Shown here in pieces: positions 16,896 through 23,887 of a stretch of DNA of 27,586 nt (positions are counted from its first letter, which is position 1; every line of letters begins with the position of its first letter). This stretch comes from Chloroflexota bacterium (GTDB lineage: Bacteria > Chloroflexota > Dehalococcoidia > SM23-28-2 > RBG-16-64-32): assembly GCA_022564695.1 (NCBI GenBank), contig JADFKX010000007.1, positions 1-27,586 on the forward strand, read 5' to 3'. The notes beneath the pieces are model-generated. The model was not told where the DNA came from. It saw only the letters and a program-made list of their open reading frames with translations, and searched no databases. The position numbers and the translations under genes are program-made.

Positions 16896-16928
16896 ATGAA
16901 TAACACGGAACCAGGTCACGGAGGATAG
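16896..16928 (+). CDS. Candidate 10-codon leader ORF directly before bS22
   Basis: ATG 16896 reads MNNTEPGHGG and stops at TAG 16926-16928, immediately before the bS22 ATG at 16929. It has a stronger ribosome site (GGAGGTGA, 16879-16886) than many real genes here. The GGAGG used by bS22 lies inside its last codons, so a ribosome translating it would cover that site. It could be a coupling or attenuating leader. At this length chance is a real alternative. Confidence 0.4.
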   Translation: MNNTEPGHGG

Positions 16929-17024
16929 ATGGGTTCAGTCATTAAGAAGAGGCGCAAGAAGATCAGCAAGCACAAGCATCGCAAGATGCTGAAGAAGACT
17001 CGCTGGCAGCGGCGGCACAAGTAA
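16929..17024 (+). CDS. Small ribosomal protein bS22-like (AURKAIP1/COX24 domain)
   Basis: A 31-residue, extremely basic protein beginning MGSVIKKRRKK and ending QRRHK, with HKHRKMLKKTR in the middle. This is the signature of the tiny AURKAIP1/COX24-domain proteins, which in mycobacteria are the small-subunit protein bS22 near the decoding centre and correspond to mitochondrial mS38. GGAGG (16920-16924) precedes the ATG. The length is typical. Genes this short are commonly missed by automatic annotation. It lies 140 bases after proB on the same strand, so it may be co-transcribed with the proline genes; an unrecognised promoter in the gap is also possible. Confidence 0.92.
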   Translation: MGSVIKKRRKKISKHKHRKMLKKTRWQRRHK

Positions 17025-17080
17025 CGCAGCCGCGCGTGTTGCCGGCTGTAGATGAAGGGTGATAGAAGAAGGGGTAAGCC

Positions 17081-17245
17081 TTGGCTGAGATGCGGCTTCT
17101 GGGAAAGCTGCTTGTCAACAACCCGCTGTACGCCTGGTTGCAGCGGCGGGAGGTGGCGAACCTTCATCGCCCGGCGCCCTTGTCCGCAGGGCTCACCATA
17201 ATGGATCTGGGTTACGGCCGCGGCGTGGCGAGGAAGGCGGCGTGA
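17081..17245 (+). CDS. Short ORF resembling the N-terminus of a SAM methyltransferase, coupled to proA
   Basis: From TTG 17081 (AGAAGGGG upstream) or ATG 17090 the frame encodes 54 or 51 residues and stops at TGA 17243-17245, which overlaps the GTG start of proA as GTGA. The sequence NNPLYAWLQRREVANL followed by LSAGLTIMDLGYGRG resembles the N-terminal helix and motif I of class I S-adenosylmethionine methyltransferases (usually LDLGCGxG; here Cys is Tyr). The rest of the methyltransferase fold is absent, so it cannot be an active enzyme by itself. Either it is a truncated remnant kept because its translation feeds ribosomes to proA, or a new small protein. The family resemblance is by eye. 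Confidence 0.55.
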   Translation: MAEMRLLGKLLVNNPLYAWLQRREVANLHRPAPLSAGLTIMDLGYGRGVARKAA

Positions 17246-18525
17246 CCACCACGGCATCTGATATCCAGGCGAAGGGCGCGGCGGCGCGGGAGGCGGCGCG
17301 CGCCCTGGCGCGGTTGTCTGTGGATGTGCGGAACCGCGCCCTGGAGGCTATCGCCGACGCGCTGCCAGCGCGCGAATCGGACATACTGGCCGCCAACGCT
17401 AAGGACATCGAGGCTGGCCGCCAGGCCGGGCTTACGGAGGCGGTGCTGGACCGGCTGCTGCTCACCCGCGAGCGTCTGGAGGGGATCGCCGCCGACGTGC
17501 GCCAGGTGGCGATGCTGCCGGACCCGCTGGGTGAGATGTTCGACACGCGCACCCTGGCGAACGGTCTCCAGGTGGGACGCAAGCGCGTGCCCCTGGGGGT
17601 GATGGCGGCCGTCTACGAGAGCCGTCCAAACGTCACGGTGGACATCGCGTCGCTCTGCCTGAAGTCGGGGAACGCCTGCATCCTGCGCGGCGGCAAGGAG
17701 GCGATCCACTCCAACATCGTCCTCGCCGGCGTGGTCCGTGAGGCGATCGCGGGCGCCGGCGTGCCCCGGGACGCCGTGCAGCTCATCGAGAACACGGACC
17801 GCGCGTTGCTGGGAGAGCTGTTGAAGATGCGGGATGCGATCGATCTGCTGGTGCCGCGTGGCGGCGCTGAGCTGATCCGGTACGTGACGGAGAACGCATC
17901 GATGCCTGTGCTCACCGGCGGCACCGGCGTCTGCCACACGTACGTGGACGGCGCCGCTGATCTCGAAAAGGCCGTCCGTGTGGCCCACAACGCAAAGTGT
18001 CGCAAGTTCAGCATCTGCAACGCCCTGGACACGTTGCTGGTGCACGAGGCGATCGCGGAGGAGTTTCTGCCGGCGATGGGCCGTAGCTGGGCTGAGGCTG
18101 GGGTGGAGATGCGCTGCGATGAGCGGTCGCTGCGCATTCTAAAGGCGGCCGAGATAACGGGGCTTTCCCTAAAGCCCACAGCCGAGGATGACTTCGGCAA
18201 GGAGTTCCTGGCGCGGGTCGCAGCAGTGGGCATCGTCGATTCCCTGGACGAGGCGCTGGAGCACATCTACCGATTCGGCACCGGCCATTCGGACGCCATC
18301 ATCACGGAGAATTACTCCGCCGCCATGCGGTTTCTGGATGAGGTGGATTCCGCCGTGGTCTACGTCAACGCCAGCACTCAGTTCACGGACGGCGCCCAGT
18401 TCGGTCTGGGGGCGGAGATAATCGACTCCACGCAGAAGACGATTGCGCGCGGGCCGGTGGGCCTGCGGGAGATAACGACTTACAAATGGATTGTCCTGGG
18501 CAGCGGCCAGACCAGGCCGCTGTAG
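17242..18525 (+). CDS. proA: Gamma-glutamyl phosphate reductase
   Basis: NADPH-dependent reduction of gamma-glutamyl phosphate to glutamate-5-semialdehyde, the second proline step, in the aldehyde dehydrogenase superfamily. The 427 residues cover the whole family length. Landmarks are RVPLGVMAAVYESRPNVTVD (115-134), LRGGKEA (148-154), the catalytic Cys259 in ICNALDTLLV, and GLGAEI near the C-terminus. The start is GTG 17242 with AGGAAGG just upstream. It shares GTGA with the stop of the preceding small frame, so translational coupling is likely. ProB, its usual partner in channelling the labile intermediate, is encoded 453 bases upstream rather than adjacent. Confidence 0.96.
   Translation: MTTTASDIQAKGAAAREAARALARLSVDVRNRALEAIADALPARESDILAANAKDIEAGRQAGLTEAVLDRLLLTRERLEGIAADVRQVAMLPDPLGEMFDTRTLANGLQVGRKRVPLGVMAAVYESRPNVTVDIASLCLKSGNACILRGGKEAIHSNIVLAGVVREAIAGAGVPRDAVQLIENTDRALLGELLKMRDAIDLLVPRGGAELIRYVTENASMPVLTGGTGVCHTYVDGAADLEKAVRVAHNAKCRKFSICNALDTLLVHEAIAEEFLPAMGRSWAEAGVEMRCDERSLRILKAAEITGLSLKPTAEDDFGKEFLARVAAVGIVDSLDEALEHIYRFGTGHSDAIITENYSAAMRFLDEVDSAVVYVNASTQFTDGAQFGLGAEIIDSTQKTIARGPVGLREITTYKWIVLGSGQTRPL
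18501..18522 (+). other. Perfect hairpin in the last codons of proA
   Basis: CAGCGGCC (18501-18508) and GGCCGCTG (18515-18522) pair around six bases and end directly at the TAG stop. No T-run follows, so it is not a standard intrinsic terminator. It could slow ribosomes or protect the 3' end, or be chance in GC-rich coding sequence. Confidence 0.4.
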
Positions 18526-18547
18526 ACCAGACCAAGAACCACGCTCT

Positions 18548-18577
18548 CGTGTTGCGTGTTACCTATTGCTTGTCTCG
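18548..18577 (+). repeat. Short intergenic repeat, copy B
   Basis: The partner of 1546-1576, in the same orientation, with 25 identical positions over a 32-column hand alignment. It lies in the 69-base gap between proA and the small acidic protein. Unlike copy A it is not part of a long inverted repeat, so the shared unit is the sequence itself rather than a hairpin. Confidence 0.5.
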
Positions 18578-18594
18578 ATTGAAAGGGGGCCTGT

Positions 18595-18936
18595 GTGACT
18601 GATTACGTGTTCGAACGGGAGTGCCGTACGCCCTACTCGGAGTGTTATGTCCTCGGTTCCGGAGAGGAAGAGATCGGCCGCGTGGACATCCATTACACAC
18701 CCTCCATCACCTACGCCACGCTCTGCGTGGGTGAGGACATGACGGAGGATGACATACGCGCGCTGGTGGAGGAGATCGACGAGCGGCTGGTGCTGACGAC
18801 GGACCCGTTTCGGGAGGACTTCGTGGTGACGGTGTGGGCGGGACGAGAGGCCGCCGTCTTCTCCGACGAGGACGTTGAGGACGAAGACGAAGATGAAGAC
18901 GAGGAGGTGGAGGGGAACGGCCGCCGCGAGAGGTAA
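18595..18936 (+). CDS. Small acidic protein of unknown function
   Basis: A 113-residue cytosolic protein without a recognised domain. The body (1-85) looks globular: an aromatic N-terminus TDYVFERE, a C-x8-C pair (CRTPYSEC), beta-like stretches GRVDIHYTP and TYATLCVGE, and an acidic helix DIRALVEEIDERLV. The tail (about 86-106) is almost only Asp and Glu, encoded by a run of GAC/GAA/GAT codons, then ends NGRRER. It starts with GTG at 18595 after GGGGG. Low codon complexity in the tail may expand or contract by slippage. It follows proA by 69 bases and may be in the same transcript. No function is proposed. Confidence 0.65.
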   Translation: MTDYVFERECRTPYSECYVLGSGEEEIGRVDIHYTPSITYATLCVGEDMTEDDIRALVEEIDERLVLTTDPFREDFVVTVWAGREAAVFSDEDVEDEDEDEDEEVEGNGRRER

Positions 18937-18952
18937 GCGCTAAGAAGCTGTC

Positions 18953-19855
18953 TTACGGGCGGTCTTCGAGGATGCGATTCAGCGGGCCGCGGTGGCGACC
19001 GTCGTCCGGCTCCAGGTGGATGGTGACGACGGCCCCCGGCAGCCGCTCGCCGATCTCGCGCTCTATCACGTCGCACACGGTGTGCACCTCCCCCACCGTG
19101 CGATGGGCGTCCACGATGAGGTGCATGTCGATGTGTCGTGTGGGGCCGGCCTTGCGGCTGCGCAGTCGGTGGAAGCCGCGGATCTCGTCCTGGTGAGTGG
19201 CGATAATGTCGTGGATGGCGCGCAGCTCGTGGTCGGGCAGGGCCACGTCCATGATCTCGGTCAGCGCTGCGCGGGCTAGGGTAACCGCGGTCCAGCCCAT
19301 GTAGGCGGCGAGCCCCAGGGCGATGAGAGGGTCGAACAGCCGCTCGCCGGTGACGCCAACGATGGCCAGGCCGCCGATCACCGCTCCGGCCTGGACGACG
19401 TTTGTCTGGAGGTGGGTGGCCTCCGAGGCGAGGGCGAGCGAATGGGCGCGCCGGGCCTCTCTGCGCATGTAGAAGGCGAGGACGATGTTGGCGGCCACGG
19501 CGACCAGCATTGGCGCTATAGCCAGGCCGACGTTGATCTCGGGGCTTCCCTCGATCAGTCTTCGGGTGGCCTGGAACACGACGAAGCCGCCACCGATGGC
19601 GACGACGGTGGCGGCCACTGAGGCGGAGATGCTCTCCACCTTGCCGTGGCCGTAGGGGTGCTCCTCGTCGGCGGGTCGGGCGGCGATGCGAATGCTGATC
19701 AATGCGGCGGCGCCGCCGACCAGGTCGGCGCCGCTATCGATGGCGTCTGACAGCACGGCGATGCTGCCGCTGATAATGCCCAGCGAGAGCTTGAGGGCCA
19801 GCAGGCAGACTGTGACGCCCAGGGATATCGCTGCTATTCGTACGGGTGCGGTCAT
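18953..19855 (-). CDS. Cation diffusion facilitator (CDF) family transporter
   Basis: Proton-coupled exporter of divalent metal ions, most often Zn, Co, Fe or Mn. From ATG 19855 the 300-residue protein has about six membrane helices (to about residue 205) and a cytosolic ferredoxin-like C-terminal domain with HIDMHLIVD and VVTIHLEPD, typical of metal-binding dimerisation domains. The helix-2 DxxxD pair is present (AIDSGAD), and HPYGHGKVE follows helix 2-3 as expected. The helix-5 motif, normally HxxxD, reads HLQTN, so one of four transport-site ligands is Asn instead of Asp. The frame is open to 19975, but the upstream 40 residues are Gly/Pro/Arg-rich and overlap the transketolase coding end, so the internal ATG is preferred. 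It lies 32 bases after the transketolase genes. Confidence 0.9.
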   Translation of the reverse strand: MTAPVRIAAISLGVTVCLLALKLSLGIISGSIAVLSDAIDSGADLVGGAAALISIRIAARPADEEHPYGHGKVESISASVAATVVAIGGGFVVFQATRRLIEGSPEINVGLAIAPMLVAVAANIVLAFYMRREARRAHSLALASEATHLQTNVVQAGAVIGGLAIVGVTGERLFDPLIALGLAAYMGWTAVTLARAALTEIMDVALPDHELRAIHDIIATHQDEIRGFHRLRSRKAGPTRHIDMHLIVDAHRTVGEVHTVCDVIEREIGERLPGAVVTIHLEPDDGRHRGPLNRILEDRP

Positions 19856-19887
19856 CTCACTTGGAGAGACGCGGTGGGCCTCGCCCC

Positions 19888-20841
19888 CTAGGCACTCTTC
19901 CGGGACAACAGTTCGCGCGCCGCCTCCGCTATCGCCTGGGGCGTGAGGTGGAAGTGCTCCAGGAGCTCGTCCCAACGTCCGCTGACGCCGTAGCAGTCTT
20001 GCATTCCCAGGAAGGCGATGGGTACGGGGGTATGACGGGCGGTCATCTGAGCGACGAGGCTGCCCAGGCCGCCGTGGACCTGGTGATCCTCGGCGGTGAC
20101 GATCGCTCCGGTCTCGACGGCGGCGGCGAGCGTCGCCTCCGTGTCCGCGGGCTTGAGGGAGGCGGCGTTAAGCACGCGGCAGCTGACCCCCTCCTGGGCC
20201 AGCAGCTCGGCGGCGTCCAGCGCGGCCTTGACCAGCACGCCTACGGCGATGACGGTGACATCAGAGCCGGGCCGGAGCAGATCCCACTTGCCAAGGGCAA
20301 ACTGGTGGCCGTTATCGTAGATAACGGGAGTCTTGGGGCGGACGGTTCGGATATAGAAGGGCCCATCGTTGTTGGCCGCGGTCTCGATCGCCTGCTCCGC
20401 CTGGACCACGTCGGCGGGGACGATGACGCGGAAGTTGGGCAGGGAGAGCATGAGGGAGAGGTCTTCCAGGGCCTGAGCGGAGGCGCCGTCCTCGCCGACG
20501 ACGATGCCGCTGTGGCTGGCTACCAGCTTCACGTTGAGGTTGGGCTGGGCCACGGCCATGCGCACCTGATCGAAGCAGTGGCCAGGCATGAACACGGCGA
20601 AGCTGCTGGCGAAGGCGATCTTGCCGGAGGCGGCCAGGCCGGCGGCTACGCCGATCATGTTCTGCTCAGTGACGCCGACGGTGATGAAACGGTCGGGAAA
20701 CTCCTTGCCGAACTTGGCGGCGCTGGTGGAGACGCCCAGGTCCGCATCCACCACGACGATGTCCAGACCTTTCTGGGCCAGCTTGATAAGCGTTGGCCCT
20801 AGAGCGGCGCGGGTGGCTTCTGTACGGACTTCCTTGACCAT
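19888..20841 (-). CDS. Transketolase, C-terminal subunit
   Basis: Supplies the pyrimidine-binding and C-terminal domains of a two-subunit, thiamine-diphosphate-dependent transketolase, which moves two-carbon ketol units between sugar phosphates. It is 317 residues, the typical length of split C-subunits. The conserved Glu59 in GVTEQNMIGVAAGLA contacts the thiamine aminopyrimidine. The C-terminal half carries AEDHQVHGGLGSLVAQ (Rossmann-like domain). Its ATG shares one base with the TGA stop of the N-subunit gene (TGATG), so the two are translationally coupled and made in equal amounts. The CDF transporter follows. Confidence 0.93.
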   Translation of the reverse strand: MVKEVRTEATRAALGPTLIKLAQKGLDIVVVDADLGVSTSAAKFGKEFPDRFITVGVTEQNMIGVAAGLAASGKIAFASSFAVFMPGHCFDQVRMAVAQPNLNVKLVASHSGIVVGEDGASAQALEDLSLMLSLPNFRVIVPADVVQAEQAIETAANNDGPFYIRTVRPKTPVIYDNGHQFALGKWDLLRPGSDVTVIAVGVLVKAALDAAELLAQEGVSCRVLNAASLKPADTEATLAAAVETGAIVTAEDHQVHGGLGSLVAQMTARHTPVPIAFLGMQDCYGVSGRWDELLEHFHLTPQAIAEAARELLSRKSA

Positions 20842-21746
20842 CAGTCCGCCAGCTCCTTCAGCGCCTGCTCCAGCTGCTCTTTGGTAGCGGCCTTGCCGTG
20901 GAAAGAGGGGTTGTTCTCCATGAAGCTTACGCCCTTGCCCTTAGTGGTCTGACAGATGATGACGCTGGGCTGTCCTTTGTGCTGTTTAGCCTTCTCCAGC
21001 GCGTCGATGATCTCCGTGAATTGGTGCCCGTTCACCTCCTGGGCGTTCCAGCCGAAAGCGCGCCAGCGGTCTGCGAGGGGCTGGAGGGAGAGGATGTTCA
21101 CGGTGTGCCCTTGGTCATCTATCCAGCCGCCGGGCCGCTGACCGTGACCATCGCGCTGCACGAAATGGGTGTAGTCGGAGAAGCCGTCGTTCTGGATGTG
21201 GTTGTAGTCCACGATGGCGGTGACGGTGTCGACGCGGTGGTGGGAGGTGGCGGCCGCGGCCTCCCAGGTCTGGCCCTCGTTGCAGTCGCCGTCGCTAAGC
21301 AGGCAGTAGACGTGGTAGTCAAGGTTGTCCATGCGGCCGGCTAGAGCCAGGCCCAGGCTGAACGAAAGGCCCATCCCCAGAGCGCCGGCGGACATTTCCA
21401 CTCCAGGCGGCATGCCCATTATGTTGTGGCCCTGAAGACGGCTGCCCAGCTTGCGGAATGTCATCAGCTCTTCGGACGGGAAGTAGCCGGCCTCCGCCAG
21501 AACGGAGTACATCGCGGGCGAGGCGTGGCCCTTGCTCATGATGAAGCGGTCGCGCTCCGGCCAGGTGGGTTTCTTGGGGTCGTATCGGAGGACGTGGAAG
21601 TAGAGCGCGGTGAGGATATCGACGCTGGAGAGGGAGCCGCCGGGATGACCGGAGTTCACCTCGGTCGTCATGCGGACGATGTGCCTGCGGATGCGCCGGG
21701 CCGTTCTTTCCAGCTCCGGGACGCTGGCGCCGCTGATGGATGCCAA
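20841..21746 (-). CDS. Transketolase, N-terminal subunit
   Basis: Carries the diphosphate-binding domain of split transketolase. The 301-residue product has SGHPGG (32-37), SKGHASPA (71-78) with the active-site histidines, and the thiamine-diphosphate/Mg motif at 151-182, where SDGD CNEGQ replaces the usual GDG(E) and ends in DYN (180-182). The start is TTG at 21746: AAGGAAGG stands seven bases before it and no ATG fits. A promoter with a TATAAT box lies about 40 bases upstream. It is divergent from the amidohydrolase at 21834 across 87 bases. It serves the non-oxidative pentose phosphate pathway with the downstream subunit. Confidence 0.93.
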   Translation of the reverse strand: MASISGASVPELERTARRIRRHIVRMTTEVNSGHPGGSLSSVDILTALYFHVLRYDPKKPTWPERDRFIMSKGHASPAMYSVLAEAGYFPSEELMTFRKLGSRLQGHNIMGMPPGVEMSAGALGMGLSFSLGLALAGRMDNLDYHVYCLLSDGDCNEGQTWEAAAATSHHRVDTVTAIVDYNHIQNDGFSDYTHFVQRDGHGQRPGGWIDDQGHTVNILSLQPLADRWRAFGWNAQEVNGHQFTEIIDALEKAKQHKGQPSVIICQTTKGKGVSFMENNPSFHGKAATKEQLEQALKELAD

Positions 21747-21786
21747 AGATGAGCCTTCCTTTCAAGGGAGAGAAGCGCCAATAGAC

Positions 21787-21816
21787 ATTATAAGAACGGT
21801 TTCACATGCCACGCAA
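21787..21816 (-). promoter_or_regulatory. Promoter of the transketolase genes
   Basis: On the minus strand, TTGCGT (21816-21811), an 18-base spacer and a perfect TATAAT (21792-21787). The predicted start, near 21780, leaves a leader of about 34 bases before the TTG start with its AAGGAAGG site. Confidence 0.65.
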
Positions 21817-21833
21817 CCGGGGCGCCTGCTATC

Positions 21834-22679
21834 ATGCCTCTCGTGATAATCGACTTTCATACTCATATCTTTCCGCCGCAGGTGCGGGAGAAGCGAGAGG
21901 AGTACCTTCGGCGCGACCCCACGTTCGCGGAGATGTACGGCAGTCCGCGGGCGAAGGTGGCGACGGCGGAGGAGCTGGGACGCAGCATGGAGGAGGCGGG
22001 GGTGAGCGTGAGCGTGGCGTTGGGGTTCGCTTGGCGAGAGCACGATGATTGCGTCCGTCACAACGATTATCTGCTGGAGGCGGCGGCGAACAGCGGCGGC
22101 CGCATCGTGCCGTTCTGCAACGTCAGTCCTCTTGGCGGTGAGGCGGCGGCGAAGGAGGTAGAGCGCTGCGCCCGCGGCGGGGCGCTGGGGCTGGGGGAGC
22201 TGCGTCCGGAGAGCCAGGGGTGGTCGCTGGACGGAGAGAGAGGGGATGCGCTGGCGGAGCTTGCATCGCGTCACGGCCTCATCCTGCTGTTCCATGTGAC
22301 GGAGCCGGTTGGCCACGAGTATCCGGGGAAGCGCGGGCTGAGGCTGGAATCGTTTTACCGGTTCGTGGCGCGCGTCGGGGGTTTGTCGGTGGTTGGGGCG
22401 CATCTGGCGGGAGGGCTGCCGCTGCACGCTTCTAAGCTGTGGGGGCGAAAGGCGCTTTCGGGCGTGTACGCTGATACGGCGGCGCTGCGCTATCTGTACG
22501 AGGCTTCGGTGCTTCCCGGCGTGGTGCAGGGGTTGGGGGCCGACCGGTTGCTGTTCGGCAGCGATTATCCGCTGGTGAAGCAGTCGGCGGCGCTGGACGA
22601 GGTCCGCGCCAGCGGGCTGGATGACGCTGACTTGCGGTCCGTCCTGGGGGAGAGCGCCGGGCGCTTGCTGGGCCTGTGA
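21834..22679 (+). CDS. Metal-dependent amidohydrolase (TatD/amidohydrolase-2-like TIM barrel)
   Basis: A 281-residue hydrolase of the amidohydrolase superfamily. Metal-binding motif HTH (His9, His11) follows strand 1. Further ligands are likely His154 (LLFHVTE), His190 (VGAHLAGG) and Asp244 (LLFGSDYPL), the classic terminal motif. A lysine ligand is not evident, so a mononuclear site is likely. The length and layout fit the amidohydrolase-2 group, which includes decarboxylases and lactonases; the substrate cannot be told. The ATG at 21834 has no Shine-Dalgarno site; GTG at 21843 would remove only three residues. It is divergent from the transketolase genes and is followed by thpR after 51 bases. 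Confidence 0.85.
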   Translation: MPLVIIDFHTHIFPPQVREKREEYLRRDPTFAEMYGSPRAKVATAEELGRSMEEAGVSVSVALGFAWREHDDCVRHNDYLLEAAANSGGRIVPFCNVSPLGGEAAAKEVERCARGGALGLGELRPESQGWSLDGERGDALAELASRHGLILLFHVTEPVGHEYPGKRGLRLESFYRFVARVGGLSVVGAHLAGGLPLHASKLWGRKALSGVYADTAALRYLYEASVLPGVVQGLGADRLLFGSDYPLVKQSAALDEVRASGLDDADLRSVLGESAGRLLGL

Positions 22680-22730
22680 CGTTTAGGGGCTGCCGGCATG
22701 ACGTGTGGCTATAATGAGGTACGGGTGAGC

Positions 22731-23324
22731 ATGTCTCTTGAGGCTGAAGACCGGCAGCTGCGCCTGTTTGTGGCGGTAGACCTATCGCAGGAGGTGCGAG
22801 AAGAGTTGGGCCGCCTGCAGGACGATCTGAGGCGACGCGATCTCTCCAGCCTGAGATGGGTGAGGCCGGGGGGTATACACCTCACGCTGAAGTTCCTGGG
22901 CGACACGCCCGCCCAGAGGGTACCGGCTATAGAGGGGGCGCTGGCTGAGGCCGCAAACGGAGCGGCGCCTTTCCGCCTGGCGCTGGGGAAGCTGGGGACG
23001 TTTGGCAACCGGCGCGGCCCGCGCGTGCTGTGGCTGGACATCGCCGGCGAGGCGCAGCGGCTTGAGGAGCTGCAGGCGATGGTGGAGCGGGGTTTGATAG
23101 AGGCGGGGTTTCCGCCTGAGGAGCGTGCGTACTCGCCACACCTTACGCTGGCGCGAGTAGCTCAGCCTCCGCGGCCCGGGATGGCTGAGCGCGTATCGCG
23201 GGCGTTGGACGCGGTCGCAGCGCCGAGAGCGGAGTTTGAGGTGAGGGAGGTTCTGCTTATGCGCAGCAGCTTGCAGCCCGGCGGCGCCGTGTACGAGCGT
23301 CTGGCTGGGTTCCCGCTGGCGTAG
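22731..23324 (+). CDS. thpR: RNA 2',3'-cyclic phosphodiesterase (2H family, ThpR/LigT)
   Basis: A 2H phosphoesterase that opens 2',3'-cyclic phosphate ends of RNA to 2'-phosphate; relatives also ligate tRNA halves in vitro. The 197-residue product has both signature tetrapeptides: HLTL with His50/Thr52 (after GGI) and HLTL with His137/Thr139 (after YSP). It starts with the family's RLFVAVDL strand. Alternative starts are ATG 22698 (adds 11 residues) and GTG 22725. I prefer 22731 because a TATAAT box at 22710-22715 would make the first start untranscribed if used, but this is not settled. It is transcribed in the same direction as the amidohydrolase and the membrane protein that follows after five bases. 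Confidence 0.92.
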   Translation: MSLEAEDRQLRLFVAVDLSQEVREELGRLQDDLRRRDLSSLRWVRPGGIHLTLKFLGDTPAQRVPAIEGALAEAANGAAPFRLALGKLGTFGNRRGPRVLWLDIAGEAQRLEELQAMVERGLIEAGFPPEERAYSPHLTLARVAQPPRPGMAERVSRALDAVAAPRAEFEVREVLLMRSSLQPGGAVYERLAGFPLA

Positions 23325-23329
23325 AGTAG

Positions 23330-23887
23330 ATGGCCGTGGAAGAGACCGTTGCGAAGAAACAGCTAGGGGAGGGGCCGCCGGTCGCTACCGGCAAGCGCAG
23401 GTTCAGCCTGCGCTATCTGAGGCCTAAGGCGGGGGTGGCGTTAGTGCTGTGGCGGGTTGAGGCCTACTCGGCGACGCCGCTGGCGCTGCTTCTGATCGCC
23501 ACTCTGGGACGCTGGCCGGCCGCCCTGGTGATGGGCTCTGTGATGGCGGCCTTCGCCGCGGTTTTTCTCTACCTTCTGGAGGACGATCCTGCCTTGGTCG
23601 ATGTGCGGGAGTGGGCCGGCCGCCGTCGTATAGGGCGCGCGCTGGAGCGGCTGGCGGATCGCGACGATGGGGTGGGGAAGGCGCGCAGAGTGGTAGCGCT
23701 GGTGCCCGGCGTCATGATCCTGGGGCCGTTCTGGCGGGCGGTGGCGTTTCACCTGTTCCGGATGCGGCGCTCGATGGCGTACGTACTCTCCGTGGGCGGC
23801 AGCTTTCCCCATGCTCTCCTGTGGACGGGGCTCGTACTGGGCGGCATCTGGGAGGGGTTTGTCTGGTCCTGGATCAAGGGGCTCTAG
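23330..23887 (+). CDS. Small multi-pass membrane protein of unknown function
   Basis: A 185-residue integral membrane protein, not recognised. A basic cytosolic N-terminus (1-45) is followed by hydrophobic stretches at about 46-60, 63-83, 120-138 and 150-175, with an Arg-rich loop (97-120) between the second and third. It starts five bases after thpR stops, so it is probably in the same operon. Its TAG stop overlaps the stop of the convergent CAP-domain gene within the palindrome CTAG. No catalytic motif is seen. Confidence 0.6.
   Translation: MAVEETVAKKQLGEGPPVATGKRRFSLRYLRPKAGVALVLWRVEAYSATPLALLLIATLGRWPAALVMGSVMAAFAAVFLYLLEDDPALVDVREWAGRRRIGRALERLADRDDGVGKARRVVALVPGVMILGPFWRAVAFHLFRMRRSMAYVLSVGGSFPHALLWTGLVLGGIWEGFVWSWIKGL

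Noticed and set aside
17052..17201. 49-codon frame overlapping the methyltransferase-like ORF in another frame
   Set aside because: Composition is Cys/Arg/Gly-rich and shapeless, whereas the other frame has family resemblance and a stop overlapping the proA start.
18501..18522. Hairpin at the end of proA as an intrinsic terminator
   Set aside because: No T-run follows and the stem lies within codons, so termination is unsupported.
19846..20802. Plus-strand frame of 318 codons opposite the transketolase C-subunit
   Set aside because: Gly/Asp/Val-rich antisense shadow of a well-supported gene.
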